A stretch of 64,000 nucleotides of DNA from contig NW_003314320.1 in assembly GCF_000143415.4 (NCBI RefSeq), forward strand, positions 815,159-879,158, written 5' to 3'. The translations under genes and the position numbers were made by a program. The notes below the pieces were generated by a model. It saw only the letters and a list, made by a program, of their open reading frames with translations, did not search any database and was not told the DNA's origin. The DNA is from Selaginella moellendorffii. Lineage: Eukaryota; Streptophyta; Lycopodiopsida; Selaginellales; Selaginellaceae. Positions 57,827 to 64,000 of this stretch are shown here, in pieces (position 1 is the first letter of the stretch; every line of letters starts with the position of its first letter).

Positions 57827-58360
57827 TGTAAGGAACCAACTCGCCGAGGTGTCGTAGGCTAAAGGAACCCCGAAAGCATGACCAAAATGACAAAGAGTTC
57901 ATCGGATGGGACCAAGTCGAAGATCAAGTCCAAGACCGACTCGGAGACCGAGTTCGAGATAGAGTCCGGAATCGAGTCCAAGGCCGACTCGGGGACCGAG
58001 TTCAAGACCAAGTTCGAGATGGAGTCCGAGATCAGAAATCGGGTCCGAGATTGAGTCCGAGATCGAGTCCGAGGTCAGGTCCGAGATCGGGTCCGAGATC
58101 GAGTCCGAGATCGAGTCCGAGACCGAATTCGAAGTTGGATCCGAAATTGAGTCCGAGATTGAGCCAGAGACTAAGTCCAAATACTAATACGGGTCAAGGG
58201 GTAAAAGCCCAAAGCGTGCGTCTCCCGAGGGGGGGGGGGGGGGGGCTGCAGGGGGGGTTCCAAAAGTATAGTAGGGATAGTGAGGTCCAGGAACCAGTTT
58301 TGAAAGGACTCTTCAGTGGGGTTTCCAAACCGACTTGAGGTTTAGTCAAAGCTTGAGGTT
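57827..58360 (+). mobile_element. Family-B 3' LTR of the chromovirus, truncated
   Basis: It starts TGTAAGGAACCAACTCG after the polypurine tract, with the same start as 23686. It carries a GA minisatellite (about 57905-58190), AAAGCCCAAAGCG, a poly-G run and TTCCAAAAGTATAGTAGGG. No CA terminus is identifiable, and homology fades near 58360. Confidence 0.75.
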
Positions 58361-59772
58361 TAGTCAAAGATGAGACCGAAAATAGAGTCGTCGGGGACGA
58401 AGGATCAAACACGTAAATCATCTTCTCTTCTTGGAAAGATGATTTGCAATGAGGTGTTAACTCATTGCTCGTGTTCACATTATGCAATCAAGAGTCCCTA
58501 CCTTGATGCATGTTGGAAATGATCGTCTTACAAGTGGTGAGTCATGGGATGGATAGCAGTGAAACGTTATATCATTTTGTCTAAGCTTGCTATGGAAGAC
58601 TAGGGTTGCAATGCTCAATTCTTTTTCGGGGAACCTTGCTATTGCTCTTTGAATAACTTGGTGTTGGACTAGTTTTGAGTTTGGTCAAAAAGAGAGTGGC
58701 ATGAGCTTATCCATGTTGTGAACAAAAGTTAGTGGTGTTAAGTGTTGTAAGTCTCTATCGATGGAGTGTGGCATTTGTGTTGCATTTTGTTGAATCGAGT
58801 TGGCACTTGATAATCACATAAACCTTTGAAGTAATGGCATTGGCATTGCTCGTGGTGTTGCTTAATTGATGATCAAGTCATTGCGATTTTATATCATATC
58901 CATATGATAATGAGAAATGGTTTACGAAGTTGCTTGGTTAAACGATGATCAACCCCAAAGTGGTTGATAGTGAAGCTAGTCTACTTGCACGAAGTAGCAT
59001 TATAGTAGCTTTGACTGGATTCTCGATAGTGGTCCATTATACTAAGTTTAAGTTGGTTCTTTATTTCCTTGAGGGTTTGCCCATAACGTGATGGAAAAGG
59101 GTTATAACATTCATTTGCTATAACTTGTTGAATGATTCGTTAGCACTTAGAGTAGATTATTGAATGGAGAAGGTGTGTAGTTGAGGCATTAACATTGCTA
59201 GCACTTGTGTTAGTGAAAATGGCATTGATGTTCAAGTGATGAGGAATTTTCCTTAGAGTTTGATTTTCCATGTCATTTTTTTTGTTAGTGTTTTAGTTTC
59301 ACATTGGATCTTGAAGGTAGTTAAAAAGAGTGTTAGTGCAATGTGGATATCCAAAGATGTGGTCTTCGTGATCAAGCCTTGGATGTTCACTTTGCAGTTT
59401 TGTGGATGTTGGATTTGGATGTCGGAGGTATGGGCAAAAGATATTCGAGGCTTAAGCATACTATGGGTCATGAGAATTTGTGTTGAGGTGAATCTATATG
59501 AAGTTGTTAGTAGGAGGAAGTTGGTTGAGTTTTGAAAATTTGTATTCCTGGACTGAGAGTTATTCTTTTTTTAGGATGGAAAATTTTCCACAAATTTTCT
59601 TAGACTTTTCCAATGGCTGATCTATTGATCACTTTGTTCGAAAACCATTCCGTTTTCGAAAGCCATTACAAACTAGTGAAGGGGTTGGAGTTGACTTCAG
59701 TTGGCTTAGACTTTAGTAGGTAGTTTGTATGATGTAGCCCGAAAGGGATGCTAACTTTTGGGGTTAAGGCAA
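58361..59772. other. Non-coding region
   Basis: No gene or known domain seen. It is T/G-rich on the plus strand and probably old retroelement-derived sequence. Confidence 0.4.
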
Positions 59773-59777
59773 TTGAA

Positions 59778-60344
59778 TGTAAGTTCTTGAATTTGGACTT
59801 CCCGGGAGGTCACCCAGCCTAGTATTATTCAAACCCAAGGACACTTAACCCCAAATATCCCAAGACCCTTAACCAATTGGAAAAAGGGGTGCACTCTTAT
59901 TCATGGGCCCTTTCCCTCTATATTTAAACCCTATGGATCGTCTCTCAAGTCGTTCCCTTTGGTTGCTTACAATCCACCACGCTTCCCTGCAAGTTCACGC
60001 CCTCGTGAACGGAAGCTGAGAGCCGCAGCTCTCCCGAGAGCCCCGCTCTCTTGACACCCTACCCCTCAGGTCGAGCCCAGCGGGAGCAAACTGGACCAGC
60101 CAGATGTCAATCAACATATGGTGTGATTCCCCTAGCCAACCAACAAAGTCCTAAATTTCCTGAATTTGGACTTCCCGGGAGGTCACCCAGCCCAGTATTA
60201 TTCAAACCCAAGGACGCTTAACCCCAAATATCCCAAGACCCTTAACCAATTGGAAAAGGGGGTGCACTCTTATTCATGGGCCCTTTCCCTCTACATTTAA
60301 ACCCCATGGATCGTCTCTCAAGTCGTTCCCTTTGGTTGCGTACA
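59778..60344 (-). mobile_element. Complete TRIM, minus strand, primer-binding site deleted
   Basis: The 567-bp element is flanked by TTGAA at 59773-59777 and 60345-60349. Its LTRs (about 195 bp; 59778-59971 and about 60160-60344) match the TRIM at 1359-1811. On the minus strand the 5' LTR lacks its last bases and the primer-binding site: CCAAATTCA joins directly to internal sequence, where the other copy has TTTGGTATCAAAGC. The internal region is non-coding. Confidence 0.88.
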
Positions 60345-60349
60345 TTGAA

Positions 60350-63015
60350 TTGGATAGAGTTTGGAGTTAGTGTAGAAAAGTGGCCGTTGCATTTTCTGAG
60401 AAAGGTGACCCTTGTGCCTTTTTTCTGTAGCGTTCTGCTTGGTGGCAGGTTGCACCTTGCATTTTGTTAGACTCTATGAGAGTAGTGAGCTCTCACTCAT
60501 CTTAACTTAGTCTTGGTGTCCCTGCGCCTTGGCTGAGGGTGGTAATGTCCAACTTAGTTGTTTGAGTTTGAGATGTTAGTACCTGTACTATAGTTTTGTC
60601 TATGAGGAGGTTGTGTACTGATATGAGTCTATTTCATAGTCTTCACTTGAGTTTCGACTTAGTGTTGGTCATGTATAGCTAGCCTCTTCAAGGCATGCTC
60701 AGAGCTATTGACTAAACATGTTGGTGAGCTTATTACAGTTGAGTTGGATTCTAATGGTCATTTAGTTTGTACTTGTCCATGAACCTTTATCTCGTGCTTG
60801 GGGTTTTATGTTTATATTGGACAAGTATATAATTTGATGGCATGAGTTTAGTGTTTAGATCTTGTGAAGGCAAGTTGAAAGAGTGATTGTTAATTGTTTT
60901 GCGACTAGTGATTGTTTGTAGACTTTGTCAAAGACCATTAACATTTGCTTCACTTGATGATGATTTAGTAGTGATAGGCTTGTTTTACCGGATGGTGTTG
61001 TGGAGGATCGTGTCGTTAGACTTACATAGGTTTTCCATATTGGCATATCGACTCTACCTCTATTGATATCATTTGGTTGCGTTTAGTTCGTGGTGTTGGA
61101 TTTCATTGAGTCTGGACATGGTGAATCACTCCTTGATGATGTGTTATCCGTACCTGAGTAATGTTGAAGAATTGGTCTTGGATACTGAGTAAAGTATCTT
61201 TGACCTTGGTTAGCTTAGTTGCTAGAGAGTTTTGAGTGGTGATTCACTCTTTCTTTCTTCTAGCTTTATTGTGGTGTTGATAGCATTGAAGTGATGCCTT
61301 GTTGTTGACATTGTTGATGTTGAGATTCAAATGAGATGAGATGTCTCTTTATAAGATTGATATTGAGTTTCATTAGTCTTAATGGAGATAGTGTTGATGG
61401 TTTGGTTATAGCTTTATGTTGTTAGCATTCATGCATTTGCTAGTTAGCAACTATGTTAGCGTTCAAACGAGCTGAGTGGTAAGTTTGAGTTAGTTGTGTT
61501 CTAGACGAGATTATTTAGTAGAGGGTTGAGCTTCGGCTTTTCCTTGAAAAGTGATTCAGTCATGGACTATGCTAGCTTTACGAAAGGATGAGTTAATGAT
61601 CAATATTAGAATGTTTGAATCCTTGTTGGATTTAAGTTAGGATATATTGATCATTGATGATTCTTTTTGTGCTTGTTATAAAGTGAGTTATGTCTTGCTA
61701 TAGCTGGATTCATGGAGGATTGTTTAGTGGTCACTTGTTGAGCATAGTTTCATTATGTTTGGTTTTTGGATTGATGCAAATCTGCTCTTCATTAGCTTTG
61801 CATTATGAAATTTTGCTTATGGAAGTGTTGAAGAGGATATTGTGGGTTGTACCATGATTTTTCTTTAGCATTGACATCAGTTCATGCGAAACTCGTGATT
61901 ATTATTAGGCAAGACTTGGCTATAGACTTCTTCAAGCTTTTGGTTCTTTGAGTTTTCATGCTCATTGTTCCATTTGTTAGGAGTTGTTGGGGGAAGGCAT
62001 TTTGGCTCATTAGCTTCGATGTTGACGTTAGTATTTGCATCTAGCAATTATTGGTGATGCTTGACTATCATCTAAGATAATTGATTATCCTTGTCAAGGG
62101 TTTTGCTTGATTATTGTTAGTATGGAATTATTTGCTATTCTTTGGGATGGTAGATTCTTGCTTGACGATGATTTGGCACATCTTTTTGATAGGATAATTG
62201 ATGATCTTTCATGATGGTTAGTTGTTCTCTTTGATAACTTTTGGCTTTTCGCAATACCACATGTTCTTTGTGGTTTGCTTTGGATTGGTCTCTTGGGTTT
62301 GAGACATCAGTAGGATGTTGCTGACACTTGCTTAGGCAACTTGAGTTCCTTAGTACTGTTGGCTGGGATCTATTCAGATTAGCTTTTGTGATAGTTGGTA
62401 GGAATGAGTGTTTGTTGGTCTTACCGCATTCATTCTATTCTGTTGATTGTTGTTCGAGTTAGTTTTGATAGATTTGGATGTTATTTCCTTTGGGTGATAC
62501 AATCGTGAGCATTTTGTTTGTTAGTCAATGATACTTCGTGTTCTTTGAGTTATCTTTCGTAAGTTGTTTAGCATTCTATCTGCAATCTTTAATAGTTAAA
62601 CTTTATCATTGAGTTTCTTTGATGATATACTTACTATTGAATTTTGTTGGATGGTGATTCCTATGTTTACCACTTATGATGATCTTGATGGTTCCTATCC
62701 TATAATACTAGTTTATCGGATGATAACTTGCTTGGAATACTTTTGTGTTCTAATCTAAGATATATTCACTGATAATTAAGTCTCTAAAATATCATTGTCT
62801 ATGACTTTGATATTGTCCATCTATTAATCTTTGAGTTTGGGCCAGTATAGACAGACTGACTTCGGCACTTCGTGTGTATGTTGAAATCTCTAGTCATGGG
62901 GTAGATACTGTCGACTGGTCATATAACCCGCTTCTTTGTCGATGTTCCTTATTCCGTTAAAAGGGCATGACCGTGTAAACAACTCTAACTGCCTGTTTAC
63001 AGTAGTCTATCTAAA
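60350..63015. other. Long T/G-rich region without genes
   Basis: About 2.7 kb with no frame above roughly 64 codons and no recognised motif. The plus strand is visibly enriched in T and G (for example strings such as TTGTTGTTGACATTGTTG). It could be degraded internal sequence of a non-autonomous retroelement. It ends at the LTR at 63016. Confidence 0.4.
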
Positions 63016-63594
63016 TGTAAGCGACTAAATTTTCCATTTTACTTTAGTCACTTAACCACACCTCCGACCACTTGGAGGAGTCTCAATCACAACCTCCATA
63101 AGTCCATTTCAGGACTTGGGACTTGTTAGCCCCGAGAATGGCATCCATGCCACTCAACATTTGCACTTGGTCCAAGTGCCCCACGTGTCCGATCCCATGA
63201 CTGACACTCAAAAGTACCACTGACATGGCAGCCTGTTACGCTAAGGCCATGCCCAATCACCTTTGCCACACTGGTAGTCCAATACCACTTGTATCACAGT
63301 CTTGGCTCTCCAAGACTAGGCAAACCATCCGTGAGTGGTCATCTCAGATCCACTCCTTAGCATCCTTAGGATGCCCACCGACAAGGAGAATAGCCTTCCC
63401 CAATATCCCTCTGTCAGTCCTTACTAAGTCCCTTTCTGCCCCTGGCCGTGTTTGCCAACACTGCCATTGGATCGAGGCCCACAGGCCCGACCACTAAGTC
63501 CCACAGTCCTCTGGGACTTCCTCACCACACGACTGTGTCCTTGGTCACTACCCCAGAAGATTGCTCCTCTTCCTTTCCTCAGTCTGGGCCTTTG
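63016..63594 (-). mobile_element. Family-A LTR fragment, minus strand
   Basis: It starts at 63016 with TGTAAGCGACTAAA, the complement of the family-A 3' end. It follows family A until CTTTG at 63594, where another element begins. There is no primer-binding site at the outer border, so this is the outer LTR edge and not the inner one. Confidence 0.85.
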
Positions 63595-64000
63595 AAGCTC
63601 TATTTCGTTAAAGTGGGAATTGTCATTATCCCACTTGTAAAATAAGGTTTCCAAACCTTTATATAGTATATAAATATAACAAAATTCAACTGCATTGAGG
63701 CACATGCCATTTTATTTTAAACAAGGAAATGTCTACTCAATCACTTCTCACTGCTTCACCTCTCTCTTCTCCTTGTCATCGTCGTCCAATTTCTTTCCAT
63801 CCTTTTAATATTGGCTCAGTTGCTCCGAGTCTAGGTGGAGCCCAAGTCCCCATTCAATCTTTACTTTCCCCTTATTAATAAAACAACTTCGTAGACTTCC
63901 AATAACATGCTGTAAATGCAAATCCTCTCAAAGAATTGTCTTTTAATATTAATACAATGGCATGGAACCCCATGCCATAATAAGTTACATTTTTAAATAA
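63595..64000 (-). mobile_element. Terminus of a second palindrome-bearing element, inverted
   Basis: It begins AAGCTCTATTTCG and is the inverted, near-identical copy of 40045-40484, including both terminal hairpins and palindromes at about 63695-63716 and 63957-63978. It runs off the window. It is inserted inside a family-A LTR, so it moved after that LTR existed. Confidence 0.85.

Overview
This is a nuclear window from a vascular plant, most likely a Selaginella-type lycophyte. The spliceosomal introns are very short (mostly 45-75 bp), the genes sit in a tight island, and that island is surrounded by nested LTR retrotransposons. The species call is an inference from gene architecture, because no search was possible.

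Layout. 1-8.1 kb is a pile of old retroelements: a long LTR on the minus strand, a partial TRIM, and a degenerate Ty3/gypsy pol split by a rearranged LTR that itself carries a solo LTR and a second TRIM-like element. 8.8-22.6 kb is the host gene island, with five genes and one gene remnant: a TBC Rab-GAP, an RWP-RK transcription factor, a NADAR/YbiA remnant, an RRP44/DIS3 exosome ribonuclease (minus), a 191-residue unknown protein (minus) and a clan-71 cytochrome P450. 22.6-26.6 kb is LTR and chromovirus pol debris ending at a 100-N assembly gap.

26.7-40.48 kb is the most unusual part. It is a large element with a minus-strand gene resembling an RNase H-fold transposase and a long plus-strand, multi-exon gene that joins a ParB/Srx-like domain to a C-terminal NIF/FCP1-like phosphatase domain. 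About 30 copies of a 22-bp palindrome (ATGGCATGAGG followed by its own reverse complement, with variation) are scattered through it, in introns, flanks and even an exon. The palindrome occurs nowhere else in the window except 63.6-64 kb, where an inverted copy of the same element terminus begins. I treat this as one mobile-element family that I do not recognise as described.

40.5-58.4 kb is nested: chromovirus gag/protease fragments, a minus-strand Ty3/gypsy gag-pol remnant, and a second chromovirus whose integrase-to-chromodomain junction is split by a complete non-coding long-LTR element (LARD; 49697-57200, TSD TTGAG). 58.4-63.0 kb has no recognisable gene but holds a complete 567-bp TRIM (TSD TTGAA). 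63.0-63.6 kb is another LTR fragment, cut by the second copy of the palindrome-bearing element.

The host genes are unrelated housekeeping and developmental functions, not an operon. The repeat elements share modules: the same GA-rich minisatellite lies in different LTR families, and the LARD and the chromovirus share a 3' untranslated region and polypurine tract. Premature stops in the elements nearly all look like C-to-T changes in Gln or Arg codons, the expected decay of methylated DNA.
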